Positions 63,609 through 64,000 of a stretch of DNA of 64,000 nucleotides are shown here, piece by piece. The notes under the pieces were generated by a model. It made no database searches. It saw only the letters and a program-made list of their open reading frames with translations, and was not told the origin of the DNA. Where the stretch lies: assembly GCF_000814005.1 (NCBI RefSeq), contig NZ_JWLK01000005.1, positions 62,001 to 126,000 of the forward strand. The letters run 5' to 3'. The position numbers and the translations under genes were made by a program. Each line of letters starts with the position of its first letter. The stretch's first letter is position 1. The stretch comes from Ruegeria sp. ANG-S4. GTDB taxonomy: Bacteria; Pseudomonadota; Alphaproteobacteria; Rhodobacterales; Rhodobacteraceae.

Positions 63609-64000
63609 TTATTCGCCGAACACCCGGCTGAAAATCGTATCGACATGCTTGGTGTGATAGCCCAGGTCGAACTTTTCCTCGATCTCCTCGGTACTCAGCG
63701 CGGCGGTCACGTCCGCATCTGCCAGCAGTTCGGTTTTAAAGTCCTTGCCTTCTTCCCAGACCTTCATCGCGTTGCGCTGAACAAGGCGATAGGCGTCTTC
63801 GCGGCTCACACCGGCCTGAGTCAGGGCCAGCAGCACGCGCTGGCTCATCACCAGACCACGGAACTTGTTCATGTTGGCCAGCATGTTTTCCGGGTAGACG
63901 ACCAGCTTGTCGACCACACTGGTCAGGCGCGATAGGGCAAAGTCCAGCGTCACGGTAGCGTCCGGGCCGATATTCCGCTCAACCGAGCTGTGGCTGATGT
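63609..64000 (-). CDS. purB: Adenylosuccinate lyase, C-terminal part (cut by window edge)
   Basis: About 130 codons of PurB, which removes fumarate from SAICAR and adenylosuccinate in purine synthesis. The frame runs off the right edge; the codons before 63953 read ISHSSVERNIGPDATVTLDF, the SVER region of the family. VYPENMLANMNKFRGLVMSQ and LTQAGVSREDAYRLVQRNAM are typical C-terminal segments. Catalytic residues in the N-terminal portion lie outside the window. Confidence 0.93.
   Translation of the reverse strand, partial: ISHSSVERNIGPDATVTLDFALSRLTSVVDKLVVYPENMLANMNKFRGLVMSQRVLLALTQAGVSREDAYRLVQRNAMKVWEEGKDFKTELLADADVTAALSTEEIEEKFDLGYHTKHVDTIFSRVFGE

Noticed and set aside
1..64000. tRNA, rRNA or CRISPR arrays
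   Set aside because: No cloverleaf-like, rRNA-like or regularly repeated sequence was found on reading both strands.

Overview
The window looks like part of the chromosome of a Roseobacter-group alphaproteobacterium (Rhodobacteraceae). It is GC-rich and gene-dense. The evidence for the group is gene content and order: a soxBDAG heterotetrameric sarcosine oxidase operon, yajC-secD-secF followed by an Mth938-like gene and ccmABCDG, a ccmI-ruvX-DUF1289 operon, a DUF1636-cobW-cobN block, and a FliG-like gene away from any flagellar cluster. I identify the organism only to this family level. No rRNA, tRNA, CRISPR array, insertion sequence or integrase was recognised.

Layout. 1-3900: a leftward cobalamin operon (DUF1636, cobW, cobN cut by the window edge) behind a clear cobalamin riboswitch. 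3970-4929: a beta-hydroxyacid dehydrogenase. 5126-15319: an accessory, more AT-rich block of glycosyltransferases (GT61-like, a GT-B-like protein, three Glyco_tranf_2_4-type proteins), two FkbM methyltransferases and two sulfotransferase-like proteins, with long gaps between genes. It looks like a surface-glycan decoration island and is the most variable part of the window. 15837-19740: dusA, a TauE/SafE permease overlapping a 2-oxoglutarate dioxygenase-like gene, a tandem SpoIIAA-like protein and a small ORF. 19755-21696: DUF1289, ruvX and ccmI, leftward. 21873-27150: soxB-soxD-soxA-soxG, rightward. 27196-34682: an exported protein, a lone FkbM methyltransferase, sodB, a phosphoesterase, a host-attachment-type protein, a LOG-family protein, a LysM protein and an Atm1-type ABC exporter. 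34804-40185: a small exported protein, then a convergent RND efflux pump and its adaptor. 40410-45806: yfgM-like, bamB, der, a fatty acid desaturase and a histone H1-like protein with an N-terminal helix-hairpin-helix. 45856-48885: serS and an MscS channel, leftward. 49088-56042: yajC, secD, secF, tauE, Mth938-like and ccmA-ccmB-ccmC-ccmD-ccmG. 56050-64000: an SDR, acnA, DUF1223, an LpxL-like acyltransferase, a FliG-like protein, a TPR protein, a tiny Cys-rich protein and the 3' end of purB.

How it works together. Several blocks serve the cell envelope: protein export (SecDF-YajC), outer-membrane assembly (BamB with YfgM), cytochrome c maturation (CcmABCDG here, CcmI elsewhere), lipid acylation and desaturation, and the glycan island. 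The sarcosine oxidase operon feeds one-carbon metabolism from methylated amines. The cobalamin operon makes the corrin cofactor under feedback from the vitamin itself.

The observations most worth a second look are: a riboswitch expression platform with the ribosome-binding site in a hairpin loop; the glycan island; a SoxD delta subunit that seems to lack two zinc ligands; an LpxL-like acyltransferase without the acidic residue of its HX4(D/E) motif; an HhH-H1 fusion protein; nested palindromes upstream of sox; a palindromic operator candidate on the RND promoter; and two neighbouring exported proteins sharing one cysteine motif.
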